This document shows positions 9,794 through 21,694 of a stretch of DNA of 64,000 nucleotides, one piece after another. Where the stretch lies: contig OZ010795.1 of assembly GCA_963932465.1 (NCBI GenBank), positions 471,686,806 through 471,750,805 of the forward strand. Direction: 5' to 3'. A program made the position numbers and the translations under genes. The notes under the pieces were generated by a model. That model did not search any database and was not told the origin of the DNA. It worked only from the letters and a program-made list of their open reading frames with translations. Source of the stretch: Maratus speciosus (Eukaryota; Arthropoda; Arachnida; Araneae; Salticidae). How positions within the stretch are numbered: the first letter of the stretch is position 1; each line of letters starts with the position of its first letter.

Positions 9794-11475
9794 TTAGAAT
9801 AGATTTGCTTAGTTAGACAGTGTCGAACATAATAATAATAACATAATAAATGTATGAAACTAATCAAAATGCAATGCTAAACTGTAGTCAAAATGTATAT
9901 GTATAACTCTTAGTGAAAGAATTCAAAATAAAATATCAGAATTAAAAATTATATCAAAATGTATAACCCTACAAAATAAAAAAAACTCTGATGCATAATT
10001 AAAATCTAACAAGAAAAAATCGATTTTAACTATAACAAAACATTCAAAGATGTTTTATTCAATTTCTATTTATGTATTTTCTTATGTATTTACACTTTGT
10101 TTTTTATTTAGTTTTTAAACATTTTAATGCATAAATTAATTCATATCTACATATATGAAAGAAAAACAACGAAATTTTATTGGAATTTTTCAGACCCACA
10201 CATGAAATACATAAAAAGTTGCATTGATTAACATTTTGTTTATTTGTTCAAAAGTAGGAAATGTTTATAAATAATTTCTAACCGTTGCTACAGATACAAA
10301 ACATTTTCTGATGCCAAGTTTTAATTTCTGTTACTTATGGGAGTTTCCATTCAAGATCATTGTCCTAAATTTCTATGGAAAGGTATTTTTATTCAGTATT
10401 TTTATCAAGCAAGAGCTGATTAAATATTGATGAATGGACCTTTTCATGCTTAAAAAAATATTTTAGTACGAAACTTTAGGAATACAATTTGGTGGAAATA
10501 CAAGTAATAAAGAAGTTACGTCAAAGAAAAGAAATATAATAGAGGAGAAATTTGTGAAAGAAAGACAAGCAAAATTTATCCAAAATTAAAAGTAACAGTT
10601 TAGCTAATTACCTTTCGCAATTCCTACTTGAATATTGGTGTATTTTCTAATGCTTGTCGTACTCAAAATTCACTTGATTTTTACACTTTTTTTTAGTTAC
10701 AAAGAAAAAATATATCGCCTTCGGACTTTTGCATTTTAATTATATATTTAATTTTTTTGTGTAAAAAATTAATATTATGCCTTGTGCGACTGCAGATGCG
10801 CGCCTTCAAAACGGGTGACCGTTTTTCTCCGGTCGTAAGCATCTCAAACAAATTGGGTCACGATATTATGAAAAAGCATTAAATTTCCTGAGCTTATACC
10901 AACATTTAGCTTTACAAGTTGGTTTTTGACAAAATGACGGTGATTTGAACAAAAAAAGGTCGCTTTTTTGCACCTATTTTTTTAACATTTTGAGAGCTTT
11001 AAAAAATATTTAATCAATGAAAATCATACTTTTCAGTAGTATAAGTTCCAACAAAAGTGATTAATTTTCTTTTAAATAAAAAATGAAGGAAATCGGTCCA
11101 ATTGTTCTCGAAAAAAAAAATGACCGCCCAGTATGAAAAACAGGGTTTCGAAAAAAACAAGTTTAAAAATTTCACAATGGCATTACGTTCAACGAGCGGA
11201 TTTTTCAAAATTCTCATAAGAGAATTTAATTTTTTAATTCCTTTTTTCTGTGTAATTTTCTTTAAAAAAATTTCGTTTTCTTGGCAGAATGTTTCTAAAA
11301 TACAGGAAAACCTATAAATAACGAACATTTCAGGACAGTCGAATTTGTTCGCTTTTCAGAGGTAAAAGCATGAAAATTAGATATGCATTGGAAATGAAAT
11401 TTTTTTCGCTAAATGCAGGTGCGTGCTTTTCGGGAGGGGGGGGGGGAGTGTTCATTATGTAGGTTTTACTGTATA
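9794..11475. other. AT-rich stretch without recognised gene
   Basis: No coding similarity recognised. The two overlapping opposite-strand frames near 11014-11328 are mirror shadows. An 11-base G run lies at 11436-11446. The piece from about 10785 to 11460 is somewhat less AT-rich and could be an unrecognised repeat, but no inverted ends or duplication were found. Confidence 0.5.
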
Positions 11476-11477
11476 TA

Positions 11478-12481
11478 GGGGAGACTGGGAGGGTTAACGC
11501 ATTTTTTACAAAATATGTTTTATGTGTTGAACCTAGAATGAAGTTTCAGATACCATTTTATTCGTTATACAGTTAGTTATCAAAATATCTTTGCGACATA
11601 AGTGTAATTTATAAGAAACTTGAAAAATGATTGATTTTAATCATGAGAAAATAATGGGTCAAGGCTCCCCACATACGGGAGGAAATTGGTGAAATTTTTC
11701 TACATACCCTTCCTAAAGTACTTTGATCAATGTTATGTTCTTTTGTAGAAGCATGAACATTTAACATTTCTTGAGACTGCTGGTTTATTGTTTTCCAGTC
11801 TTTTCCATTATTTCTGTTTACCTACTATGGGTACTATCTAAATGAAATAAAAGTTCCTATCAACTTTCTAATTTATATTTCATTACATTTTTTTCTTGCT
11901 TCTATAGCAATTTTTCACATCTCCTCTTAATCAATTTTAAACATCTTCCTTTTACTCTAGCTTTACAGAATAAATTTACATTATTTTAGAAATATAACTA
12001 TTAATCCTTCTTTATGTACAGTGTATAATAAAAAGATTTCCAAAAACACTTAATTAAGGGAGCTTTAACCATCTGGTCAACCCACCCTCACATTTATTGA
12101 GTCAAGCCTCCCCGCACAGCCACTTTTTAAAGTATAGCACAGGGTTATGTTTAGCCTAATTTACTGTACAACCTTTTTACCTGGAATGAAAGCTCAATAT
12201 TTCTGCATTACTTAAAACCACCTTACTTATATTTCTATGATATATTTTATCTGAGAATATTTTACAAAATGTTTCTAAAAAATACACTTTTTAAGCTGCA
12301 AACTCTTCACAATTGATTTTTAAATACCTGTTTCAATTAGCTGCGTGAAACAAAAACTATTATTTGAGCATTTCCAGTATCTTTGGTTGCCACTTATTGG
12401 CAAAACTCTGAAATTCTTTTAAGTATGAAAACTGAAGGGTGGATCAAGCCTCCCCTATGGTCAACCCTCCCTAGTCTCCCT
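11478..12481. mobile_element. TA-duplicating MITE with GGGGAGACT ends (1 kb)
   Basis: Left end GGGGAGACTGGGAGGGTTAA, right end the inverse of AGGGAGACTAGGGAGGGTTGA, flanked by TA (11476-11477 and 12482-12483). Related blocks such as TCAAGCCTCCCC recur inside both ends (12105-12120, 12442-12455; compare TCAAGGCTCCCC at 11657). No transposase is visible. The target and end type fit the Tc1/mariner/pogo group. The superfamily is an inference. Confidence 0.82.
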
Positions 12482-13104
12482 TACTTAATTTCTATTTCCT
12501 GTTTTCAAATCTTAGTGAAACTGTTGAGCTGTTAATAATATTTTAGAACAGAATATATTAACATATATTAACAGAATATATTAATATAGAACAGAATATA
12601 TTTAAAACAGAATTAAATACATATTTTAGAAATATTTTCCACAGCGAAAAGCGAGTAAACATCCTTTAAGAAGAATATACAGGAAAAAAAGAAGTTAAAA
12701 TTTTAATTTTTTGATGAGAAGTTTGTAAAATACGAAAGCATTTCAATTCCAAGCCCACAGGATTAATGGGCTACTTCACTCATGCGAAAACACCTGTTGG
12801 CTAATGTTAATACTATGGGAGGGTTATTTTAAAATATCTCGTTTGTATTTCAATATTTTAAAATGATTTTGCATTGGATGGCTGAGAGCGATAAATTCTG
12901 CTTTTTACTTTTTCAATTTTATTTTCAGGTTTTTAGGATACTTTCGCTTCCGGAACCGGTTCGTTCACTTAATGCGGTATAAGAATGAAGTTTGATCAAC
13001 TTCATTTGTTTGATATGCCTTAATTAGTAGCATTTAAATTTTCCCTAGCAGTATAAATTCACCTAATGTTTATAGATACAAAAATATGAGTAGCGCTTGG
13101 CATT

Positions 13105-13141
13105 TTCACCAACATTGCTGCGAAACCGTGGGTACTGCTAG
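13105..13141 (+). mobile_element. Helitron-like 3' terminus
   Basis: GCGAAACCGTGGG followed by TACTGCTAG and then T matches the end of the complete Helitron-like element at 39585-39608 (GCGAGCAAAGCCGCGGGG then TTTGCTAG, then T). A CTAG end followed by T is canonical. The matching 5' end was not found upstream, so only the terminus is claimed. Between 12484 and 13105 nothing else is recognised. Confidence 0.55.
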
Positions 13142-13234
13142 TCGTTTATAAATTTTATATCATTACTACATATTTTTTTTTTTTTTTTTTGAAATCATCT
13201 TCGTATATCAAGGGAGAATATTTTCGATGTGAAA

Positions 13235-13745
13235 TTTTCCTCAGTTCATAATTTGGGATTTAAAGGTTTACGAAAATTTATCTTATTTCATAATTTGGAG
13301 CATAAAGGGTTAAGAATTTTTTTTCTTTGTTCGTAGTTTGGGACATAAAGGGTTATGAACTTTTTTTCTTGGTTCATAATTTGCGACATAAAGAGTTGAG
13401 GAAATTTGTCTTAGCTCATAACTTGGGACATAAAGAGTAAATAATATTTATCTTAGTTCATAATTTGGGACACAAAAGGTTAAGAATTTTTCTTTTTCCT
13501 TTATTTATTTATTTTTTTTTTTTTTTGGTTCATAATTTGCGACATTTAGAATTGATAAATTTTTTCTTAATTCATAATTTGCGACAAAAAGGGTTAAGAA
13601 AATTTGTCTAAGTTCATAATTTGGGTCATAAAGGGTAAAGAAAATTTATCCTAGTTCGTGACTTGGGGCATAAAGGGTTAAAAAGAAATTTTCTTTTTCA
13701 ATAATTTAGGACACAAAGGGTTAAGAAAATTTATCTTACACCAAA
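13235..13745 (+). repeat. Minisatellite, about 55-60-bp unit
   Basis: Nine or so diverged units of TTCATAATTTGGGACATAAA plus GGGTTAAGAAAATTTATC. Non-coding. Confidence 0.85.
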
Positions 13746-14402
13746 ACAGAAAACGCAGATGTTATTTTCAGTTCATATGAAAATAATTTTTGCAGAACAA
13801 ATTGAAATCCGTGATTCAATATATTTAACAATTAACAACGACTTCGTTGGAAGAGTCATGCAAAATTCTAATCGAAAACTATTTGGTCTCATTCATAACC
13901 TCTAATTACCGTAAGTTAATATTTGGAAAATATATGATTTTGTTAAAAATCTACTAGATTATTCATTGCAACAGCGAAATTTTTGTGATGTTTCGATAAT
14001 TTAGAAATATTTCCCAACGTTTTCTGTCTGATAATGTAAATGAATCGAACAAAAACAAATGTATAGTTTATTTAACATCAGATTTAAATTAATTTTAATA
14101 TTTTTTCTTGCTCACTCGTGAATTTTGACTAATTAATGTATGAACATCTGGTTTATTAAACTGGTAATTGTAAATTTATGTTACAGTAGAACCCCGGTTA
14201 TCCGAAAATCGGCTTAACCGAAAGCCCTTAAAATTCCTCAAAGTCCTTTTTAAATGTGAAAAATTTTATTGTCAACACTATTTTGACCGATGTCAAATGA
14301 CACCTTTTAACATATGTTGATTTATGATTAATATTTTATTTGTAAGTTTTAGGTCAAAACAATTCCGAATCATTTTAAGTACATTAAAGAGTTGTTTTAA
14401 TA

Positions 14403-16094
14403 TAGTAAAGTGAGGACAGATGCCGCAGGTTTTCTTTTCTTCTTGTAAAATGTACAATAAAGCAAAAAACAACTAACTAAGTGCCAGAAATAATTGATCA
14501 AACCCTTTAGAATCTAATTTCTATGTTAAACAAGTTAAAACCCTCTTAATAAAGCAGGCACAATTATTTTCCCAAACGTCCTTTTTTAACATAATTTTTT
14601 AAGAGCTGGGTAAGATGTCGCATGGGGTGTGGTACAGATGCCGCTTGGAGAAAAAAGCTATGTTGTTTATTTTTTTCAAATAAATCACATTTTTATTTCC
14701 TCAAACTACTTAAAATGAAAATAAATAACAGTAAACTTACATAAATTATATATATCACTAAATTGTGAAAAGTTTAACGAAATTGCAAAAGTGTAAGCTC
14801 GAAAAATAAAACTTATGACAAAAAATGAAAATGAAACGAAAAACATTTGAATTTACGTGAATGGATAGCATAATTACTGGAAACAATAGACAGCATAATT
14901 ACAAAAAAGATATAAATCACTGGTTTACATCCAGGCGAACGTTGCAGTTTGCTCTTAATGTAAGCATTAGTTATATTCTATTTAGGACCTAGTCTAATTT
15001 TCTTTGGCCTTTCCTCTCATTCTTTAATTTTGTATTTCCATTCGCCCACAATCACATCACACTTCCCGTTGCAAAAGTAAAGTGAGCCTTTGTCATGCAG
15101 CTATCGATTGAATTTGATGCACTGAACCCTGTCCGCTTTAGACTTTGTTTCTTGATAAGACTTCAGACAGACACAATCAGTACATTCTGAGTCATCAAAT
15201 TCCAATCCAATACATACTGCCATCAAAATCTATAAAAGAACAATTTCGCCATTATCGGAAGATGACTCATATTTTGGTTTCTTCCTCAAGTAAGGTGTGT
15301 TCAAGTTGATGTTTCCTTTCCGTTTTTTAAACATTTTACTTCCATCAAGCTGTCGTTCTTTGACGCTTTCTAGTTTCTCTTGCTTTTTATTTCATTCTTC
15401 TTTTTTATTGTTTATAAACTCTCTGCTTGTAATATTTGCATCCTTTTGATTTCTCTTACTTGGCAGTATGGGCCTTTTGACCATTGGGATAAGAGATATT
15501 TTGTTTAACAGTTTAAATGGTGAGACTTGTAAAGGGACCATGTTTTCCTGATTCACACATGGAAAACCAGCATTGTTGCTGAGAATATTTTGATAAGTAG
15601 CAGAATGCGCTAATATACCTTCATTTAAATGTTAGTTATACTTAAATCGCAGTGATGAATTTATTTACAGTAAAACAAAAATATATTTTGCGGCATCTGT
15701 CCCTCAACCTCTGTGCGGCATCTGTCCCATAGTAGAGGGTAAGATGTCGCGCCACCATTTTGTGTCGCGTGAGAAAGGCAAGCACATGTCTGTATTCTAC
15801 GATGATCTATTCTACAGTTGCAATTGGTTCTGGGATGAAATCTCTGTTTATTTGGCTTAAAATATGCAATAAAATTTTATTATAATAATTTTAGCAACTT
15901 TCCACGCATGTTTGAAGCATAAAAGCAGGCAGAAATATTTGAATACTAATAGTTAAGCAGTGGAAACGCATACAACACAACAGAGAGCACTTAGGCACAC
16001 AACGAAATTCTTAATTTGGCCTAGGGAGCGCTAGTGTCGCCAATACAATCTCTGTGGCATCTGTCCGACCGCGGCGTCTGTCCTCACTTTACTA
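14403..16094 (-). mobile_element. Pogo-like element with GGACAGATGCCGC ends (1.7 kb)
   Basis: Left end TAGTAAAGTGAGGACAGATG and right end its inverse (one difference), with TA on each side. The core motif GACAGATGCCGC or its complement recurs inside at 14630-14641, 15693-15705, 15713-15727 and 16053-16063. A decayed zinc-finger tail of a pogo-like transposase lies inside (15043-15205, minus). Boundaries may shift by two bases because the termini are TA-rich. Confidence 0.8.
15043..15205 (-). pseudogene. C-terminal zinc-finger tail of a pogo-like transposase
   Basis: The minus-strand frame shows DSECTDCVCLKSYQ, then RVQCIKFNR-stop-LHDKG, then FCNGKCD. Many pogo/Tigger-type transposases end in a PHD-like finger of the form C-x2-C...W-x-QC-x2-C..W-x-H. 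Here the Trp before LH has become TAG and one Cys is Phe. The basic stretch upstream on the minus strand (15260-15480, Lys-rich) fits the linker that usually precedes it. Only the tail is recognised; the DDE core is gone. Confidence 0.6.
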
Positions 16095-16213
16095 TACTTA
16101 TCTTTAAAAATTAAAAGGAAAATAAATAAAAATCAAAACTTTGAAAGTTGTTATTGGACACGAGTAGAAATAGTGTTAAAAAAGCATGTTCTTTATGCAA
16201 GCATGCGATTTTT

Positions 16214-16227
16214 CCGCGGATCCGCGG
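16214..16227. repeat. GC palindrome CCGCGGATCCGCGG
   Basis: Perfect 14-base palindrome in AT-rich surroundings. The following TTTTCAGCTTTTTTGTCA recurs at 17556-17573, so both belong to one repeat family whose limits are unclear. Confidence 0.8.
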
Positions 16228-16619
16228 TTTTCAGCTTTTTTGTCATTTTTGAATTTCCGTTTTTTTTTTCGATTTTTTTTTCAAATTTTCGCTTTTTTGC
16301 AATTTTTTCGATTTTTAATTTCTCATTTTTCAAGAATTTATTTCGTGCAGACATCCGTTTTTTATTCGTTTAAATAAAAAAAGAATCATGAAATGATTTT
16401 AATCCGCATCAAAATATGCTTATATTTCAACACTTCAACTACGAGATGTCTTTTATCGTGTGCGGTGGCTATCCTATTTCATCGCGATCGCTGAACCAGG
16501 GATGAGAACCAGGGATGATTCTGTTCCGAAAAGTCCAAGAATCACGGCAGTCATTTCCAAAAATTTAAAAAAAAAATCGGTCATAAATCTGAAAATTCGG
16601 ACGTAAAATGTATCGCGAA

Positions 16620-17365
16620 TTTAGACAAATGGTCACCAAAAAAATCAATTTCGTCAATCGTTCAAAGACAAATCGCCAATTTCGTCAAAGGATTGCGAAA
16701 AATGGCAATTTTCGCCAGAAGACCACGAAAAAACTGCAATTTTTGTTAAAAGATCGCTAAAACACGACAATTTTGCCAAAAGATCGCAAAAAAACAGCAA
16801 TTTCCGTCAAAGGATCGCGAAAAAATGGCAATTTCCGTCAAAGGATCGCAAAAAAACGGCAATTTTGTCAAAAGATCTCGAAAAAACGACAATATTCGTC
16901 AAAATATAGCAAAAAAGACAACATCCGTCAAAAGATCGCGAAAAAAGGCAATTACCGTCAAAAGATCGCGAAAAATGGCAAATTTCGTCCAAAGATAGCG
17001 AAAAAACGACAATTTCCGTCAAAAGATCGCTAAAACACGACAATTTCCGTCAAAAGATCGCGAAAAAGCTGCAATTTCCGTCAAAAGATCGCGAAAAAAC
17101 GGCAAATTTCGTCAAAAGATCGCTAAAAAACGGCAATATCTGTCAAAAGATCGCGGAAAACGGCAATTTTCGTCAAAAGATCGCGAAAAAAACGGCAATT
17201 TCCGTCAAAAGATCGCGAAAAAAACCGGCAATTTCCGTCAAAAGGTCGTGGAAAAAACGGCAATTTCCGTCAAAAGATCTCTAAAAAAGGGTAAATTTCA
17301 TCAAAAGATATCTAAAAAATGGCAAATTTCGTCTAAAGATCGCGCAAAAAACGCAAATTTCACAT
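16620..17365 (+). repeat. Minisatellite, about 35-bp unit
   Basis: About 20 units of GTCAAAAGATCGCGAAAAAA plus CGGCAATTTCC. The Lys/Arg-rich and Phe/Ser-rich frames on the two strands (16773-17043) are products of this repeat and are not genes. Confidence 0.95.
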
Positions 17366-17683
17366 TAATGTTCTGTATCTTGGTAAAATAAACTTTTCAT
17401 TAGAGTAAGTAAATAATTTCTGCCTAACTTGTGTTAATAATTTATTTTTAATTTACGCAAAGCTAAATTGTATGTAAATTACTATATGTTAATAGCAATT
17501 ATATTTGTTGCGCTTGAAATTCATAACTGCCATTGTTCAAACGTCGTTCGCGCAGTTTTCAGCTTTTTTGTCAATCTCATCCCTGTTTATGAAAATAATA
17601 AACAGAGTCAACTTACTTATTTTGTCCATTGCGTAATTTCAGGCACTTTATTAGATAGACACCGTACGACATTTCATCATTTT

Positions 17684-17840
17684 TACAAAATATGTTGTGA
17701 TTTTCTTTTGTTTTTCAACTTTGCATCGTTTAAATGCTGCTTTATCACGCCACTTTTAAATAACAAAACATCTGATGCTGTTGCATCTTCTTGTACTTCA
17801 ATATATCGATCACAGCTTTTCATCAAACAAGTTTTCACCA
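17684..17840 (-). pseudogene. Pogo/Tigger-like transposase C-terminus
   Basis: The minus strand reads DRYIEVQEDATASDVLLFK and, after a frameshift, KKITTYFVKM. Tigger/pogo transposases end with a helix pair of this type (al..yie.q.dat..d...lr..r..a...r...kkqt.i..yF). It sits only about 120 bases from the right terminal repeat, so everything N-terminal of it was lost. The 146-codon plus-strand frame at 17468-17908 is antisense to this remnant and is not taken as a gene. Confidence 0.6.
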
Positions 17841-18014
17841 AAAGCCTCCCAGTTATTCGAAAATTCTTATGGAACCCCGGTTATCCGAAAATTCCTATGG
17901 AAGCCTGATTAACTGAAAATGCTTTGGTCCCATGCTTTTCGGATAATCGGGGTTTTACTGTATTACTGTTAAAGATACTTGAAATACCTTGGTGTTTGTT
18001 TAGGGAGTTTTTGA

Positions 18015-18033
18015 GGGGGGGGGGGAGGGAGGG
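18015..18033 (+). repeat. G-rich run (11 G, then AGGGAGGG)
   Basis: G-quadruplex-capable stretch in AT-rich DNA. No gene is seen between 17963 and 18864. Confidence 0.9.
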
Positions 18034-18864
18034 TTTGTGTGTTTTTTTGTTTTTTTTTACATTAACTTATACCAACAATTTTGCAAGATGTTGACAGAAA
18101 TTCCCCAACTCATAGGTTGTTTTGGTTATTCATAAAGCTTTTTCTAAGAATTTTTCAGCGTTAATTAAAATTGTTTCCTCCTACTTTAATTCCGACGATC
18201 AAAAGGTCAAAATTATAAATCAATACATTGTAATAACGATAGTACTAAAACTACAGATGAAAATAGCACAATTTGAACTAACTGATAGATTGAAATAAAA
18301 CAGATAATACGTTGAAAAGCATATTTGTTTGAAAATAAAAAAAATATGATCGATGTTAATTTGCATTTACTCCGATTAATAAAATGAGGCAGAAATTTAC
18401 GATGGAAATCAAAGTCGGTGCAATTGTGTTTTACACTCGATGCTCGTGCAGCGACACACACTTCGGAATATTATTTGTTTCTAAAATGCAGAATTTAAAA
18501 AATTACACTTTTGAAGTATTAACACATGACGTATGAGATATAACATATGAAGTTTTGGGATTCGCACATCTGACCAGTTTTTATGTATCTATACTTTTTG
18601 AGCATTGTAACCCAATTTAAATGAAATAGTATTATTTAAAGAGTTTTTCATTTTACTTCAGTGGAACCAACTTATATGGGCTCATGAGGTACGAGAGCTC
18701 ACGCAATTTTAATTGATTTAATTCGTGATTAATTTTTTTTTTATTATTTAATCACTGAAATAAAAATTGTTTTTATTAACGTTCTCAAAATAGTTTTGTT
18801 TGAAAAATAGTAAGGGCATCCATTAGACTTACGAGCACTGAAAACCTTTTCAGCGGATGTATAG

Positions 18865-19399
18865 TTAACCCTTAAATGCCGGCTGTTGCTTTTAGGCAAC
18901 ATACCCAATTTAGGCTCTAAAATACTATTAGAATAATATTGAAGCTATAATACCTAGTCTTGCCAAAAAAATACATTCTGGAAATATTATTAAATCGATT
19001 TTCAACATGTAGATGGCAACACTTGTGCTGTTTAAGAATAAAGATAGATTTCTTTTTGCAATTGTTGCTACTTGTTCTTTTTGTTTTGTTGGGAAGCTTG
19101 CGAAATACCCTATTTTGTTCTGCAGTGAGCAAGTAAAATTTATTTCTTATTATAGTTCCTAAAATTCTTGTGTGTTTAATATTATAGAATTTTATCAAGG
19201 AAAATTATTTTTTCAATTAAAGATCTTTAATACTGGTCGACCAGTATTGCCGATTAGTAACAAACTGTTTTTTAGCCGTAAACCATACTTAAAACAAAAT
19301 ATGATTTTTTAAAGTATTTTTCCCATGATTTATTTAAAAAATGAAAGCCGAAAAACATTATTACAATGATTTTTGAAAAATCAGGCATTTAAGGGTTAA
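18865..19399. mobile_element. TTAA-type MITE, second family, copy 1 (535 bp)
   Basis: Starts TTAACCCTTAAATGCC and ends GGCATTTAAGGGTTAA. A very similar copy lies at 54200-54716. The TTAA termini suggest mobilisation by a piggyBac-type transposase (inference). Copy 1 keeps the perfect 20-base palindrome AATACTGGTCGACCAGTATT (about 19229-19248). Non-coding: the minus-strand frame 18917-19198 is chance. Confidence 0.92.
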
Positions 19400-19740
19400 A
19401 TTTCTTACGAAAACAAATTTCCTGCCTATTTTGCCATCTGGTTTGATGTCTTGAGTTGATAAAACAATTAGGTGAATAAAATGTTATGCTTTTCTTGATA
19501 TTTAGTTTTTTTGCACTTTCAATAGTTAGCAATTCCAATGTTATTTAAAATAAATATTAATATATTGATAAGGAAGAATTTGTAAGAATATAATTTTATA
19601 AAATTATTTATAAAATTATAATAATTTAAAAATTGGCTTAGAAGAAACAATTTGATTTCGCATTATTTTTAGTCATTCGCTCTTTCCCTCTCTCTCTCTA
19701 CGCACATACATACTAAGGGGAAAAAATTATGTGTATTATT

Positions 19741-20287
19741 ACCCGACTGCCAAGAAGGGTTATGTGTTTCACGCGTATCTGGATATGTGGATTTCTTTAT
19801 ATCCTCGAAACATCACAACGGCAGGAAGGATTTTAATGAATCAGGTCTCGATCGATTCGTCTTAAAAGTCCGATGGTTATAGGCTAGTTTATGTTTTTTA
19901 TAAATTCAAAATGGCGGCCGTGAAATACAAAATGGCTGCATCGAAGAAAAAAGATTTACGCACCCTACTGAGTGGCCTATCATTGGATAGGTCTTTGAAA
20001 ATGAAGGCGATGTTTCATTGACTATTTTACAGTCAGAAGCTACGTTTAAATATTACACAACCTGGAAGTTGTGTAGGTAGGATCTCTAGCTTTACTGCAG
20101 CTCTAACCATCATAGACATCTATAGGTCTCTTCAAAACAGTGTTTATAGATAGGAACTAACAATTAAACACAACTTAAAAGTCATCAATGCAAGTAATTA
20201 AAAAAATAGGTAAGTAATATAAAACAATATATAAAATCATATAGATGAGAAATAATTAATTAGTTCGCTTTCTTTCGCAGTCGGGTT
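19741..20287. mobile_element. MITE-like element with ACCCGACTGC inverted ends
   Basis: ACCCGACTGCCAAGAAGG at the left and the inverse of ACCCGACTGCGAAAGAAAG at the right, about 547 bp apart. The interior holds ATGGCGGCC/ATGGCTGC blocks but no usable open frame. No clear target duplication, so the superfamily is open. A CT dinucleotide tract and TACGCACATACATAC precede it (19687-19715). Confidence 0.6.
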
Positions 20288-20934
20288 TTTTGATTTTTAA
20301 ATTTAATTTTTATTTTACTCAAATATGATTGAGTCTACCCAATATTTTTGAAAAGTTGTCGCTACTGTTTTATTTTGTTATTGATTGTGATTTATATGAA
20401 TTTTGTCGATTTTTTTCAAGAAAATAACTCTTTTTTAATTAGATAAAAGTTAAATAAAAAAAAGTTTCAAGTTAAGTATAAAACTTTTTAAAACATTTTT
20501 TAAGCTACTTAAAATAGTTTAAATATTTAGTTAAATCAAACTGATTGATTTTTCAAATTTAATTCCAACGTTAAAAATCTCAAATGAGAAGCCAGTAAAG
20601 GAGTTGGCTAGATAATAGAGGTGGGCTCAGGCTCGATTTTCATACCAGTCTACGGGCTCGGGCTCAAAGTGAAAGTTTTGTTTATAATATACAAATCGAA
20701 AAAAAGGAAAAAAAAAAACTTGCTACTTAAGAAACAAGAATGTAGTCTAAATTTCATAAAGTGCTTGAAAACCTTTAAAAAATTAGTTTGAAAAGGAATT
20801 ATATTGTTAATGATGGAATATAAGAAGAAACATTTTTCATTAATTTATAATTAACTAGAATTTTTTTTTTTAATCAAACAACTTGTTTTAACGAAATAGG
20901 AGTGTACTATGTCAAAAGCCTGTTCAAAAACCTT

Positions 20935-21270
20935 TCGTATAATATTTCTTAAACACCATTCATCGTTGTGAACTTTGTATGTACATAGAAAAAGGGATGT
21001 TCGCAACAGAAATAATATGAATGATGATACTTAACCTAAAAGTATGACGAAAGTTCATTATGGCACGTAGGCAAATATCTTATCCAATGATACCTGATTC
21101 ATCGTTTTACGCTACATATTATTTCAATTCAGTATGCGATGCCAGATGGTGGTCAAAAAATTCTTATCCAATGATACCCCATTCATCGTTGTACGCTACA
21201 TATCAGTTGAGAAAAGGGGATGCTGATATCAGAAATAACATATATGATTTAGCAGATTTTAATGTATTTC
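20935..21270 (+). repeat. Short tandem array, about 105-bp unit
   Basis: CATTCATCGTT with the following TACGCTACATAT block recurs at about 20952 (weak), 21097 and 21182, each preceded by TCTTATCCAATGATACC in the last two. Ends in a poly-T tract at 21282-21312. Confidence 0.65.
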
Positions 21271-21285
21271 AATTGTATCAATTAG

Positions 21286-21317
<32 letters not shown>

Positions 21318-21318
21318 C

Positions 21319-21414
21319 AAAGGCTCATAACGCCATCGTAGTTTTTTTTATATGTTAATGTGTGTATCAAAAGGTAAAATATGTACAAAAAAACTACGAT
21401 GGTGGTATGAGCAC
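21319..21414. mobile_element. Tiny foldback MITE (96 bp) with 8-bp duplication
   Basis: CCATCGTAGTTTTTTT pairs with AAAAAAACTACGATGG in one hairpin-forming unit, and GCTCATA pairs with TATGAGC outside it. TTAATATC flanks it exactly on both sides (21311-21318 and 21415-21422). An 8-bp duplication fits hAT-type mobilisation. The ends are imperfect, so the class is tentative. Confidence 0.65.
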
Positions 21415-21600
21415 TTAATATCGGGAAAATATATATGCATTTGAAATACATTAAAATTTACTAAATAAATCTATATTTACGATGTTGTATTACACATTTA
21501 AACAAACTTTAAACGAAAATTAACCAGAATGACGGTAAATGCAGATTTTAAATTATATTACAACAGTCAAAACATCTCGGTAAAAGGAGAGGGACAATGA

Positions 21601-21615
21601 GGGGGGGGGGGGGGG
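21601..21615 (+). repeat. Poly-G run (15 G)
   Basis: Longest G run in the window on this strand. The region around it (21423-21694) has no recognised gene. Confidence 0.95.
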
Positions 21616-21694
21616 CGAAAATGACCTTTATGTACCCCGCTTCTTTAAAAACAGTAATACATTAAAACTGTAGTTGAAAACCTTAGAATTTGAA

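Larger units (their letters stand above)
14184..17960 (-). mobile_element. Pogo/Tigger-like element, decayed, with nested insertions
   Basis: Ends CAGTAGAACCCCGGTTATCC and the inverse of CAGTAAAACCCCGATTATCC, each followed by AAAA and bounded by TA (14182-14183 and 17961-17962). These ends and the TA target fit pogo/Tigger elements. A transposase tail remains on the minus strand near the right end (17684-17840). The interior holds the nested element at 14403-16094 and a minisatellite at 16620-17365. Extra copies of the end motif occur at 17870-17895. It cannot be excluded that the two ends belong to different copies. Confidence 0.7.

Noticed and set aside
16773..17043. Lys-rich and Phe/Ser-rich frames on both strands
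   Set aside because: Products of a 35-bp minisatellite with unit length allowing open frames.
16496..17582. Possible hAT-like element with CAGGGATGAGA ends around the 35-bp minisatellite
   Set aside because: Ends are inverted over about 11 bases but no 8-bp duplication matches and the left motif is itself repeated.
17468..17908. 146-codon plus-strand open frame
   Set aside because: Antisense to a recognisable pogo-like transposase tail and ends within the element's terminal motif repeats; no domain seen.
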